A DNA stretch of 8,832 nucleotides from Rikenella microfusus (GCA_020719105.1 DYQV01000090.1:1-8832), one strand, 5' to 3'. Shown: positions 1-6,771, counted from the stretch's first letter. Notes: a model not told the origin generated them from the letters alone. A program made the numbers and translations.

Positions 1-4
1 CATC

Positions 5-52
5 GCACATTCACACCTTTCGCTGTGCTCAGGTATGAATAAAGCGGGTTAA
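5..52 (-). repeat. 48-bp inverted repeat, left copy
   Basis: These 48 bases are the exact reverse complement of 8785-8832. Read on the minus strand the unit contains the arm TTCATACCT, a 12-base loop GAGCACAGCGAA and the arm AGGTGTGAA. The arms pair over 9 positions, one of them a U.G wobble that exists only in minus-strand RNA (a C.A mismatch on plus). The copy lies downstream of the exbD operon and beyond its terminator. No U-tract follows the hairpin, so it is not a standard intrinsic terminator. It is most likely an interspersed multicopy repeat. No transposase and no target-site duplication are visible. Confidence 0.85.
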
Positions 53-60
53 AATGGAAT

Positions 61-94
61 AAAAAAGGCCGCTCCAAACGAAGCAGCCTTTTTT
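61..94 (-). terminator. Rho-independent terminator of the exbB-exbD operon
   Basis: On the minus strand the stem GGCTGCT (82-88 side) pairs with AGCGGCC (67-73 side) around an 8-base loop, and six U residues follow. One pair is G-U in minus-strand RNA but a C.A mismatch on the plus strand, so the structure is better suited to transcripts from the exbD side. It starts about 15 bases after the last exbD stop codon. Confidence 0.8.
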
Positions 95-108
95 AATATA
101 GTTACCTA

Positions 109-579
109 CTATTTTTTTTCCCTTTTACGGGTAGAGTAGTTTATTTTTAGTGCACTAACACGGCGCAATTGCTGCTTAATATCAGTTACAATTCCCATTT
201 TAGTATTTTCGTCAACTTTTAACGAAGTAGTCAATAAGGGCCTTTCCGCTTCATTCACTTTGGTACGTTCTTCCTCAATATAAGCCCCAATATCCGATAC
301 TTCAGAAAATTGATCGTTAAGCTGAATTCGGGGTTCGGTTCCCATTGTGCGGGTAAACTGCTTTTGAGGCTCTCCAACATAAATGTAATTTACCAAGGAT
401 TTCTTTTCCAATTTCTTTATTTCAGTTGCCATTGGAACCGTAATATGAACCTTTAGGGTAACCTCTTTCATGGTTGTACTTACCATGAAGAAAAACAATA
501 ACATGAAAACGATATCGGGTAGCGATGCAGTTGAAACGGGAGGCAACTCTTTACCGCTGGATTTTCTAAACTTTCCCAT
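109..579 (-). CDS. exbD: ExbD/TolR-family biopolymer transport protein (distal copy)
   Basis: This is a 156-residue ExbD/TolR-type subunit of a proton-driven envelope energiser. Family members anchor in the inner membrane by one helix and couple the ExbB/TolQ proton channel to a TonB- or TolA-like partner. A short cytoplasmic N-terminus (1-19) precedes one transmembrane helix at about 20-37 that carries the conserved protonatable aspartate, D22 (LPDIVFMLL). A periplasmic domain occupies about 40-156 and ends in a very basic tail (RKREKK). It is the last gene of the operon; its start lies 2 bases after the stop of the upstream exbD, which suggests translational coupling. It differs clearly from that neighbour, having no proline-rich linker and a shorter periplasmic part, so the two probably form a heteromeric pair rather than being redundant. 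The TonB system served cannot be told from sequence. Confidence 0.88.
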   Translation of the reverse strand: MGKFRKSSGKELPPVSTASLPDIVFMLLFFFMVSTTMKEVTLKVHITVPMATEIKKLEKKSLVNYIYVGEPQKQFTRTMGTEPRIQLNDQFSEVSDIGAYIEEERTKVNEAERPLLTTSLKVDENTKMGIVTDIKQQLRRVSALKINYSTRKREKK

Positions 580-581
580 AA

Positions 582-1166
582 TTAATTTCCTCCTCCATAA
601 TTTTTAGGTTCTGCTTCCGAAATTCTCTGAGGATATACATCTTTAATGGCATCTTGCTGTTCTGACTCTAAATCGTCAAACTTCTTGCCAAATTTTCTCA
701 CAGACAGTTCATCACGCAGTTCATTGTATGCGGCTGCTAACTCGTTTTGAGCTTGAATATACATACCGTAAGAAGTTCCCCGGTCGTTTTGCAACGAAAT
801 TACTTGCTTTGACACCCTAACCGTTCCAATTAATGGAATATCTTTTGGGTCCTCTTTTTCTGGTAGATTATCTTTATCAGCAGGGTTATCAATAAACTCC
901 TTTGCCTTTTCTTTTAAATCGGTGATTTCCATTTGTTGTCCTTCAACCAGCAATTGATCGTTTCTATTAATCAACACCACAAAAACATTGCGTTCTTTGA
1001 TTTTTATATCATCATTGTTTTGCTGATCGGGAGGCACTGGAGGCGGCAACATCCGTGTAATACCTGAATCGGTATCCATGGTAGTTGTAACCAGGAAAAA
1101 TATCAACAACATAAAAGCAATATCGGCCATTGATGCTGAAGGTATATCAGGTGTTTTTTTTGCCAT
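582..1166 (-). CDS. exbD: ExbD/TolR-family biopolymer transport protein (proximal copy, long periplasmic part)
   Basis: This is a second ExbD-type protein, 194 residues, longer than the usual 130-150 of the family. The N-terminal SMADIAFMLLIFFLVTTT segment (12-29) is the single transmembrane helix, with the conserved aspartate at D15. A proline-rich stretch (LPPPVPP, 40-46) follows the helix, as in many ExbD proteins. The periplasmic domain carries a charged insertion rich in D, E, K and P at about 93-110 and a helical extension at about 137-175 after the ExbD core strand (VISLQNDRG, 122-130). The tail ends YGGGN. It lies between the 139-residue membrane protein (39 bases upstream) and the second exbD. 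The family assignment is secure; the role of the extensions is unknown. Confidence 0.88.
   Translation of the reverse strand: MAKKTPDIPSASMADIAFMLLIFFLVTTTMDTDSGITRMLPPPVPPDQQNNDDIKIKERNVFVVLINRNDQLLVEGQQMEITDLKEKAKEFIDNPADKDNLPEKEDPKDIPLIGTVRVSKQVISLQNDRGTSYGMYIQAQNELAAAYNELRDELSVRKFGKKFDDLESEQQDAIKDVYPQRISEAEPKNYGGGN
589..596 (-). promoter_or_regulatory. Strong Shine-Dalgarno-like site for distal exbD
   Basis: On the minus strand GGAGGAGG lies 9 bases before the ATG at 579. It falls inside the last codons of the upstream exbD, in the glycine run YGGGN. Bacteroidota genes usually lack strong Shine-Dalgarno sites, so this one stands out. It may help re-initiation across the 2-base gap, or it may simply result from the glycine codons. 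Confidence 0.4.
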
Positions 1167-1205
1167 AATTACTTTTTTTATTTTATAAAAAAACTCAATC
1201 CAAGG

Positions 1206-1625
1206 TTATTTAAAAGCACCCCTAATTTCAGTATAGATCAATCCTATAAATGAAGAAGCCATTAGAATGTACAGTAAAAATAACGAGGTATCAATTAATT
1301 GCAAGGTACTCCCTGTAAGTTTAAAACCTTCCACCCCAAAAAATGTAGGCATTTCGCTCGACGACATCAGGTATGAAATTAATACAAGCACTGCAATTAC
1401 ACCAAGCACCGACAAACTATTGATCATCGATTTTTTACTTTGGAACATGCCGATTACTGAGAATATCAATGTTGTTCCCATTGCAATAGCAGTAAGGATA
1501 TAAGTAAAAACAAGCATTGGGGCTTCGTTGTAGTTTATAAAGAACAAAACAGCCAACAACAGACTTATACCAAACAGGATATATGCAATAATACCAACAA
1601 TTCGTATTGCTAAACTTTTTCCCAT
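1206..1625 (-). CDS. Four-helix membrane protein of the exb operon, function unknown
   Basis: I do not recognise this 139-residue protein by family. It is strongly hydrophobic, with four predicted transmembrane segments at about 7-30, 36-61, 67-87 and 113-133. A short basic loop (QSKKS, 62-66) separates helices 2 and 3, and a more polar loop of about 25 residues (88-112, SSSEMPTFFGVEGFKLTGS) separates helices 3 and 4. By the positive-inside rule the basic N-terminus and the 62-66 loop are probably cytoplasmic and the 88-112 loop periplasmic. It starts 6 bases after exbB ends in transcription order (exbB stop at 1632, this start at 1625) and is followed by two exbD genes. That position suggests an accessory subunit of the ExbB-ExbD complex. 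No catalytic motif is visible; the functional link is inference from gene order only. Confidence 0.85.
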   Translation of the reverse strand: MGKSLAIRIVGIIAYILFGISLLLAVLFFINYNEAPMLVFTYILTAIAMGTTLIFSVIGMFQSKKSMINSLSVLGVIAVLVLISYLMSSSEMPTFFGVEGFKLTGSTLQLIDTSLFLLYILMASSFIGLIYTEIRGAFK

Positions 1626-1631
1626 GGTATA

Positions 1632-2429
1632 TTATTTTTTAAGATTGAATTTATACAATAAGTCGATTAGTGAAATGGATGCATCTTCCATATCGTTGAT
1701 GATACCATCAATTTTTGAAACGAAATAGTTGTAGAAAATCTGAAGTATCATAGCTACAATCAAACCACCAATAGTAGTTATCAAAGCCACAGAAATACCA
1801 CCAGCAACCAATGCAGGACTAATGTCACCAGCTACTTTAATGGCATCGAAAGCGGCCACCATACCAATAACTGTTCCCAAGAAACCTAACATAGGGCCGA
1901 GAGCAATAAAAAGGGCAATCCAGCTTAAGTTTTTCTCCAACAGACCGGCTTGCACGCCACCGTAGGAAACCACTGATTTTTCAACCATTTCAATTCCTTC
2001 CTCATGACGATCTAAACCTTGGTAGAAAATACTGGCTACCGGGCCACGGGTATTGCGGCAAACTTCTTTTGCAGCTTCAATACCGCCTTGGTTTAAGGCT
2101 TCTTCAACGTTTGAAAGAAGTTTTTTGGTATTGGTAGAACTGAAATTCAAATAAAGAATCCGTTCAATTGAAATAGCCAATCCAAAAATCAAACAAAGAA
2201 TAATAGAAGCCATAAAACCGGCACCCCCTTCAATAAATTTTTGTTTCAATACCTGATGAAACGACTGTCCTTCAATTTTTGCTTCATCATCAGTTGAAAC
2301 AGCCGGTGTTTGTGCAGCGGCTACAGTTTGACTTACGGCCGTGCTGTCAGTTCCTTCTTGCGCTAACGATACATTCGATGCAAAAGTTAGCATCCCAATC
2401 ACTGCGAATAATGCGAGTAGTTTTTTCAT
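1632..2429 (-). CDS. exbB: ExbB/TolQ/MotA-family proton channel protein with signal peptide
   Basis: This is a 265-residue MotA/TolQ/ExbB-family subunit that, with ExbD, forms the inner-membrane proton channel driving TonB-dependent uptake or related envelope work. A signal peptide is clear (MKKLLALFAV..., likely cut after SLA, residue 23). A low-complexity periplasmic segment rich in A, S, T and Q follows to about residue 50. Transmembrane helices lie at about 71-95, 168-193 and 208-235. The large cytoplasmic loop (about 96-167) sits between helices 1 and 2, as the family requires. The signature LGPMLGFLGTVIGMVAAF lies at 177-194, and GGISVALITTIGGLIVA at 210-226. It is the first protein gene of the operon and begins 56 bases after tRNA-Ser. 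I see no consensus promoter in that 56-base gap. The family call is firm; ExbB rather than TolQ is favoured by the paired exbD genes and absence of tol genes. Confidence 0.9.
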   Translation of the reverse strand: MKKLLALFAVIGMLTFASNVSLAQEGTDSTAVSQTVAAAQTPAVSTDDEAKIEGQSFHQVLKQKFIEGGAGFMASIILCLIFGLAISIERILYLNFSSTNTKKLLSNVEEALNQGGIEAAKEVCRNTRGPVASIFYQGLDRHEEGIEMVEKSVVSYGGVQAGLLEKNLSWIALFIALGPMLGFLGTVIGMVAAFDAIKVAGDISPALVAGGISVALITTIGGLIVAMILQIFYNYFVSKIDGIINDMEDASISLIDLLYKFNLKK

Positions 2430-2485
2430 TGCTTTGCTTTTTTGTTATTTACATTATTTAATTTACAATTTATAATAGATAATCG

Positions 2486-2573
2486 CGGAGAAAAAGGGAT
2501 TCGAACCCCCGATACCCTTGTGAGGTATACACACTTTCCAGGCGTGCGCCTTCGACCACTCGGCCATTTCTCC
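2486..2573 (-). tRNA. tRNA-Ser(GGA)
   Basis: On the minus strand a complete class II tRNA can be folded. The acceptor arms are GGAGAAA and TTTCTCC with discriminator G. The D-arm region reads GGCCGAGTGGTCGAAGGCGC. The anticodon loop is CTGGAAA, giving anticodon GGA, which reads UCC/UCU serine codons. A long variable arm has stem ATACC/GGTAT, typical of serine tRNA. The T arm is GGGGGTTCGAATCCCCC. CCA is not encoded, so it must be added after transcription. Confidence 0.97.
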
Positions 2574-2612
2574 AAATAAAACCCTATTGTTCAACGTAAT
2601 GAAATTCGGGCG

Positions 2613-2620
2613 GCAAATTA
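2613..2620 (-). promoter_or_regulatory. Possible -7 element for tRNA-Ser / exb operon
   Basis: On the minus strand TAATTTGC lies about 40 bases upstream of the tRNA 5' end and resembles the Bacteroidetes -7 element TAnnTTTG with one base fewer. No clear TTG sits at the expected -33 distance; the upstream DNA is mostly T-tract. No terminator is visible between ansA and the tRNA, so read-through from ansA is the alternative. Confidence 0.3.
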
Positions 2621-2648
2621 CAAAAAAAATTAAAACCTAAAACTTAAA

Positions 2649-3683
2649 TTAACCATTAATTTCGCCTCGCATTGATTTTGTTAAAAATACTTCCATTTCT
2701 TGCTTGCTTAATTTCTGTGCTAAAAGGAACATCAGCTTGCAAATAGCTGCTTCGGTGGTAATATCATTTCCACTGATAACTCCGGCTTCAATTAAGCCTA
2801 AGCTGGTTTCGTAAACACCCATCTCAACACTTCCGGCACTGCATTGGGTTACATTTAATACTACAATTCCTTTATTTACAGCTTCTTTCAGCTTTTCGAT
2901 GAACCAAACCAAGCTTGGGGCATTCCCCGATCCATAGCTTTCCAATACCAGCCCTTTTAACCCTTCAATATGAATAATGGCATCAACTACTTCGGGAGTA
3001 ATACCCGGAAAAAGTTTTAAAATGGCCACGTTTCGTTCCAGTTCATGGTAAACTTTAAGTTCGTGTTTAATTACCGGATAGTGGATGGCGGAAAAATTGT
3101 ATGAAATATTGATACCGGCTTTTGCCAATTCGGGGTAATTATACGACCGAAAGGCATCAAAATAGTCGGCGTTGTGTTTTCTGGTGCGGTTTCCACGATA
3201 CAATTTGTTCTCAAAAAAGATAGTAACTTCTGGAACTATGGGCTGGTTATTTTTTGAAGCTGCCGCAATTTCAATGGCACTAATGAAATTTTCTTTGCCA
3301 TCGGTGCGCAACGTACCTATGGGCAATTGAGCGCCTGTAAAAACCACCGGTTTCCCCAGGTTTTCGAGTAAAAAACTGAGTGCTGAGGCCGAATAGGCCA
3401 TGGTATCGGTACCGTGAAGAATTACAAAACCGTTGTATTTTTCGTAATTCCGCTCAATCAATTCCGCCAAATGAATCCAGATTTCAGGAGTAATGTTCGA
3501 TGAATCAACCACCTCTTCAAATGTTATGGTGGTTAAATTGAAACCAAACTTATTGAGTTCAGGGACTTGTTTCATCACATGATCAAAGTCGAACGGTGCC
3601 AGTGAACCTGTTTCCGGGTCGTTAATCATGCCAATGGTTCCGCCTGTGTAAATAATAAGTATCGATGTTCCTGAATTTGCCAT
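2649..3683 (-). CDS. ansA: Type I L-asparaginase
   Basis: This 344-residue protein hydrolyses L-asparagine to aspartate and ammonia. The first catalytic loop is YTGGTIG at 12-18 (nucleophile threonine T13 or T16; T13 fits the usual first-threonine position). The second catalytic element is HGTDTM at 90-95, with the T92-D93 pair. A basic segment RGNRTRKH (163-170) supplies the likely catalytic lysine. The C-terminal domain (about 220-344) has the TQCSAGSVEMGVYE region at 279-292 expected of the cytoplasmic AnsA group. There is no signal peptide, which agrees with the cytosolic type I enzyme rather than secreted type II. The length matches the family (about 330-345). It is the last gene of a four-gene run, starting 19 bases after the TatD gene. 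No terminator is obvious in the 75 bases before the tRNA. Confidence 0.94.
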   Translation of the reverse strand: MANSGTSILIIYTGGTIGMINDPETGSLAPFDFDHVMKQVPELNKFGFNLTTITFEEVVDSSNITPEIWIHLAELIERNYEKYNGFVILHGTDTMAYSASALSFLLENLGKPVVFTGAQLPIGTLRTDGKENFISAIEIAAASKNNQPIVPEVTIFFENKLYRGNRTRKHNADYFDAFRSYNYPELAKAGINISYNFSAIHYPVIKHELKVYHELERNVAILKLFPGITPEVVDAIIHIEGLKGLVLESYGSGNAPSLVWFIEKLKEAVNKGIVVLNVTQCSAGSVEMGVYETSLGLIEAGVISGNDITTEAAICKLMFLLAQKLSKQEMEVFLTKSMRGEING

Positions 3684-3702
3684 ATAACTTCACTCATGTG
3701 TA

Positions 3703-4473
3703 TTATAGTTTAAAAACCCGTAGCGCATTATCGGTAGTTTGAGTTGCTATTTCTTCAATTGGTACTTGATATAGGGTGGCCAATTGTTGCGCAACCAGTT
3801 TTATGTAACTGCTTTCATTGCGTTTCCCTCTAAAAGGAACCGGCGCAAGGTACGGACTATCCGTTTCTAAAACAATATGATTTAATTCAACTTGTTTCAA
3901 AACATGGGACAAAGGTGAATTTTTAAAAGTAGCTATGCCTCCAATTCCAAGCATAAACCCCATTTCATTTATTCGGTTTGCCTCTTCAAAAGTGCCGCCA
4001 AAGCAATGAAATATTCCTTTCAAACTATTGGTGACCAATGGTTCCAATGCATCGCATACTTCGTTGAACGAATTTCGGGTATGGATTACAATGGGCCAAT
4101 CCATTTCAATGGCCCAATTAACTTGTGTTGTAAATGCATCCAATTGTTCTTTGAAGTGGGTTTTGTCCCAATACAGGTCAATGCCAATTTCGCCAATTCC
4201 ATAAAACAAAGAACGTTGCGAAAGGTAATTTTCAATCATTGATAGTTCCTTTTTATAATCACTTTTCACTGAAGTAGGATGCAATCCGATGAGTGGAAAT
4301 AATACTCCAGGGTTTTGCTCGGCCAATGTAATCATTGACTGATGGTGTTTGCTGTCAATAGCAGGAAGCACTATTTTGGTAACGTTTTCACTGATTGCCC
4401 GCTCGATTACTTCTTTTTTATCGGATACAAATTCATCAGCATATAAATGAGCGTGTGTGTCAATGAATTCCAT
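3703..4473 (-). CDS. tatD: TatD-family metal-dependent hydrolase / DNase
   Basis: This is a 256-residue TIM-barrel metallohydrolase of the TatD family, whose members act as divalent-metal-dependent 3'-5' deoxyribonucleases, with proposed roles in DNA repair or degradation. Metal ligands are visible in the family order: HAH at 7-9 (IDTHAHL), E95 in YGIGEIGIDLYW, H131 in PIVIHTR, H156 in GIFHCFGGT, and D205 in ETDSPYLAP. The length is typical (255-265) and no residue is missing. It sits 24 bases after dprA and 19 bases before ansA, in the same run. The TatD/YcfH/YjjV paralogues cannot be told apart by eye, so the symbol is a family label. Confidence 0.92.
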   Translation of the reverse strand: MEFIDTHAHLYADEFVSDKKEVIERAISENVTKIVLPAIDSKHHQSMITLAEQNPGVLFPLIGLHPTSVKSDYKKELSMIENYLSQRSLFYGIGEIGIDLYWDKTHFKEQLDAFTTQVNWAIEMDWPIVIHTRNSFNEVCDALEPLVTNSLKGIFHCFGGTFEEANRINEMGFMLGIGGIATFKNSPLSHVLKQVELNHIVLETDSPYLAPVPFRGKRNESSYIKLVAQQLATLYQVPIEEIATQTTDNALRVFKL

Positions 4474-4497
4474 AATTGCTTCGATTAACTTTAAAAG

Positions 4498-5604
4498 TTA
4501 CATTTTATAAAATAACTTACCGGGCATACATTTAATGGCTCCTGCAAATTCAAGATTTAATAATAGGGCCGATACTTTTGGCATGGGCAATTCCGATTGA
4601 CGGCATATTTCATCAATGGTAATCGGTTTTATATCGGTAAATAAGTCCATAACGGTCTTTTCCTCTTCGGTAAATTCAATAAAAAGCGCTCGTTGAACGG
4701 GTTTATTTTCAGTTTGCCAGCCCATTTGGTATTCCAAGTCTTTAACCGAATCGATGAGTGCAGCACGGTTTGTTTTTATTAAATTATTGCACCCTGATGA
4801 ATATTTGTCGCCGGTGCGTCCTGGTAACGCAAAAACATCGCGGTTATACGAAACCGCTAATTCCGCAGTTATTAAAGCCCCGCCGGTAACATTGGATTCA
4901 ACCACAATTACTGCATCGCTTAAACCGGCAATAATCCGGTTTCGACGGACGAAATTATTTTTATCGGGAAAAGTACCATGCATGAATTCTGTAATAAGGC
5001 CGCCCGTTTCAATCATTTCAGCCGCTGTTTTTCGATGCTGAGCCGGATAAATGGTGTCGAGTCCATGGGCCAAAACCCCAATGGTTCCTACCCCAATTTT
5101 TAAGGCAGCTTTATGTGCAGCAATATCAATTCCATAGGCCAGTCCACTCACAATGATTGCCTCGTGACCCCGCTCTTTTAAGTCTTCAATGAGCTTATTG
5201 CAAAAATCCTTGCCATAAGCCGTAGCACTTCGGGTTCCAACTATTGCCACATATTTTTTTTGCGTTTCAATGGGCTGCCCTTTAGTGAATATTAATAATG
5301 GAGCATCTTCGCACTGTTTTAAACGGGCAGGATATTCATCCTCAAAAATAGTTGAAATTTGGATTTTATATTTTTGGGCAAACTCCAGTTCTTCATCAGC
5401 TTTGCGAAAATAATCGGTACTTTTAAGCACATCAACCAATTGGTTGCCGATGCCAGGAATTTTTAACAGTTCCCCTTTTTTGAGTTTAAAAACTTCCTTA
5501 ACCCCTCCGGCATAAGCAATGAGCTTTCGCGAGGTGATGCTTCCTATTCCGGGAACTGCCCACAAGGCAAGATAATCGCGTTTGGTATGGGAGGTATTTT
5601 CCAA
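4498..5604 (-). CDS. dprA: DNA-processing protein DprA (Smf)
   Basis: This 368-residue protein is full-length DprA, which binds incoming single-stranded DNA and loads RecA during natural transformation. The N-terminal helix-hairpin-helix region is at about 8-60, with two PGIG turns (18-21, 50-53). The Rossmann-like DprA core runs about 85-295 and shows VGTRSATAYG (122-131), SGLAYGIDIAAH (153-164), FPDKNNFVRRNRIIAGLS (212-229), ESNVTGGALITAELA (236-250), ALPG (259-262) and GCNNLI (271-276). A C-terminal winged-helix domain (about 310-368; DEICRQSELPMPKVSALLLNLE) is present. The gene lies 7 bases after the 157-residue membrane protein and 24 bases before the TatD gene. DprA occurs in many bacteria not known to be competent, so it does not by itself prove competence. 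Confidence 0.95.
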   Translation of the reverse strand: MENTSHTKRDYLALWAVPGIGSITSRKLIAYAGGVKEVFKLKKGELLKIPGIGNQLVDVLKSTDYFRKADEELEFAQKYKIQISTIFEDEYPARLKQCEDAPLLIFTKGQPIETQKKYVAIVGTRSATAYGKDFCNKLIEDLKERGHEAIIVSGLAYGIDIAAHKAALKIGVGTIGVLAHGLDTIYPAQHRKTAAEMIETGGLITEFMHGTFPDKNNFVRRNRIIAGLSDAVIVVESNVTGGALITAELAVSYNRDVFALPGRTGDKYSSGCNNLIKTNRAALIDSVKDLEYQMGWQTENKPVQRALFIEFTEEEKTVMDLFTDIKPITIDEICRQSELPMPKVSALLLNLEFAGAIKCMPGKLFYKM

Positions 5605-5611
5605 GTTATGA

Positions 5612-6085
5612 TTATTTGGCTGCCATATTAATAGCTAAAATCAAATCGAGCGCCTTACTAATTTTCTCTCTATCTTCAGCTCTCATAGCGGTAAGGCTAA
5701 CTATAGGAAAACGGGCCAAACCACCGGGTGTTTCCTGAAAAAGGGTCAGTGTCTTTTTTAATCCCAATAAAGAAGTTTTTATTTCATACTTTCTGAAATT
5801 CTCCGATTTGATAAGAATGGAATTGTTAGAAGTGCGGAAAGGAGCCAATGATTTATATCGTATCCTTATTTTATCGGGACCGGCATAAAACGAAACAAAA
5901 TAAAGACCCGGTATGGCCATCAACACAAAATAAACAACCAAGAATATAAAAGTGATAAGTATGTATTTAAGATCCTTTACATCGGTGAATAAATAGGTAC
6001 TTGCCACAAAAGCCACTGCTAATAGAGGAATCAGCATATAAACCGTTCTTATTTTTGAAGCTTTCTTTGTATTTTCTAATTCCAT
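5612..6085 (-). CDS. Two-helix membrane protein, possibly PH-like, upstream of dprA
   Basis: The family of this 157-residue protein is uncertain. Two adjacent transmembrane helices lie at about 13-33 and 39-66, joined by a very short loop, so most of the chain lies on one side of the membrane. The C-terminal 90 residues (about 67-157) are rich in beta-strand-like segments (DKIRIRYKSL, NSILIKSENFRKYEI, KKTLTLFQE) and end in an amphipathic helix (AEDREKISKALDLILAI). Two hydrophobic helices plus this pattern resemble bacterial PH-like membrane proteins; that is a structural guess, not a motif match. It is the first gene of the dprA-TatD-ansA run, starts about 16 bases after a consensus -7 element, and has a 7-base gap to dprA, so co-expression with dprA is likely. 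Confidence 0.8.
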   Translation of the reverse strand: MELENTKKASKIRTVYMLIPLLAVAFVASTYLFTDVKDLKYILITFIFLVVYFVLMAIPGLYFVSFYAGPDKIRIRYKSLAPFRTSNNSILIKSENFRKYEIKTSLLGLKKTLTLFQETPGGLARFPIVSLTAMRAEDREKISKALDLILAINMAAK

Positions 6086-6101
6086 ACTGTAAATTTTTGT
6101 T

Positions 6102-6131
6102 CAAAAGTAAAAGTTTAACACGTCACTGCAA
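6102..6131 (-). promoter_or_regulatory. Bacteroidetes-type promoter of the dprA-TatD-ansA run
   Basis: On the minus strand the -33 TTG (6129-6131) is followed by a 19-base spacer and the -7 element TACTTTTG (6102-6109). This matches the Bacteroidetes primary-sigma consensus TTG-N19-TAnnTTTG at every defined position. The predicted transcript would start near 6096, leaving a leader of roughly 11 bases before the ATG at 6085. It is the clearest promoter in the window and the best phylum marker. Confidence 0.75.
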
Positions 6132-6140
6132 TTAATCGGG

Positions 6141-6578
6141 TTATCTTTTTTGTTTAAAAAAAGCGGTAACCAAAGCGCTGCATTCCTCCTGCATTATTCC
6201 TGAAATAAGTTCTGTTTTAGGGTGGAGCAGTTTATTTCCATACTGCGAAAAACCCCGTTTGCTATCAGCGGCCCCATAAACAATGCGGGCAAGTTGAGTC
6301 CAATAGGCAGCACCGGCGCACATAACGCAAGGTTCCAAGGTAACATAAAGGGTACATTCGTTCAAATATTTGCCTCCAATAAAATTGGCTGCTGCAGTAT
6401 ATGCCTGCATTTCGGCATGGGCGGTCACATCGTTTAGGGTTTCGGTTAAATTGTAGGCCCGGGCAATTATTTGGTTGTTACAAACTACCACTGCACCAAC
6501 CGGCACTTCATTTTTTTCGAATGCAATATGAGCCTGTTCCAAGGCCTTTTTCATAAAATATTCGTGTGTAAATTCCAT
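6141..6578 (-). CDS. tadA: tRNA-specific adenosine-34 deaminase TadA
   Basis: This 145-residue enzyme deaminates the wobble adenosine of tRNA-Arg(ACG) to inosine. The zinc site is HAE at 54-56 (zinc ligand H54, catalytic proton shuttle E56) and PCVMC at 83-87 (zinc ligands C84 and C87). Other family features are VPVGAVVV (25-32), N43 in the AYNLTE segment, and the C-terminal region RGFSQYGNKLLHP. The start was placed at the ATG at 6578 (MEFTHEYFMKKAL), which gives the normal family length. An in-frame ATG at 6887 would add 103 residues, but that part is encoded by the palindrome cluster and shows no protein-like conservation. The gene is divergent from aspS, so two translation-related genes share the 420-bp spacer. 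No consensus promoter is evident just upstream. Confidence 0.95.
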   Translation of the reverse strand: MEFTHEYFMKKALEQAHIAFEKNEVPVGAVVVCNNQIIARAYNLTETLNDVTAHAEMQAYTAAANFIGGKYLNECTLYVTLEPCVMCAGAAYWTQLARIVYGAADSKRGFSQYGNKLLHPKTELISGIMQEECSALVTAFFKQKR

Positions 6579-6616
6579 TTTTTTTGCGATCAATAATTTG
6601 AATTTTGTATAATTCC

Positions 6617-6703
6617 CCCCTATAATCCCCCAAGGGGGAAACTTCCTTCGTAGCAGCATTGCTATGCCCTCCCTTGAGGGAGGTGCCCTAAGAGCGGTGG
6701 GTG
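6617..6703. repeat. C/G-rich interspersed palindromic repeat
   Basis: This holds three inverted repeats in a row: TCCCCC/GGGGGA around AA (6626-6639), TAGCA/TGCTA around GCAT (6651-6664), and CCTCCC/GGGAGG around TTGA (6668-6683), followed by TGCCCTAAGAGCGGTGGGTG. I recall C/G-rich units of this form being scattered between genes in Bacteroidetes genomes; that is recognition from memory. It contrasts sharply with the AT-rich DNA around it. Minus-strand translation gives meaningless proline/glycine-rich peptide. Confidence 0.65.
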
Positions 6704-6738
6704 AAAAACTTAAATTAACTACATTGAATAATACCCCA

Positions 6739-6771
6739 ATTGAGCGATTTGCTACCACAAATCTGCTCAAT
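6739..6771. repeat. 13-bp-stem hairpin
   Basis: ATTGAGC-GATTTG (6739-6751) pairs with CAAATC-T-GCTCAAT (6758-6771), giving 13 base pairs with one bulged T and the loop CTACCA. It has no U-tract on either strand. It lies upstream of the putative aspS promoter, so it is not in that leader as predicted. Confidence 0.7.

Noticed and set aside
2279..2461. 60-residue plus-strand frame opposite exbB
   Set aside because: Antisense to a well-supported signal peptide and coding region, with no family features of its own.
4006..4242. 78-residue plus-strand frame opposite the TatD gene
   Set aside because: Shadow of a firmly assigned gene; the opposite strand carries the metal ligands.
4754..5041. 95-residue plus-strand frame opposite dprA
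   Set aside because: It covers the conserved DprA core on the other strand; no ribosome site or motif supports it.
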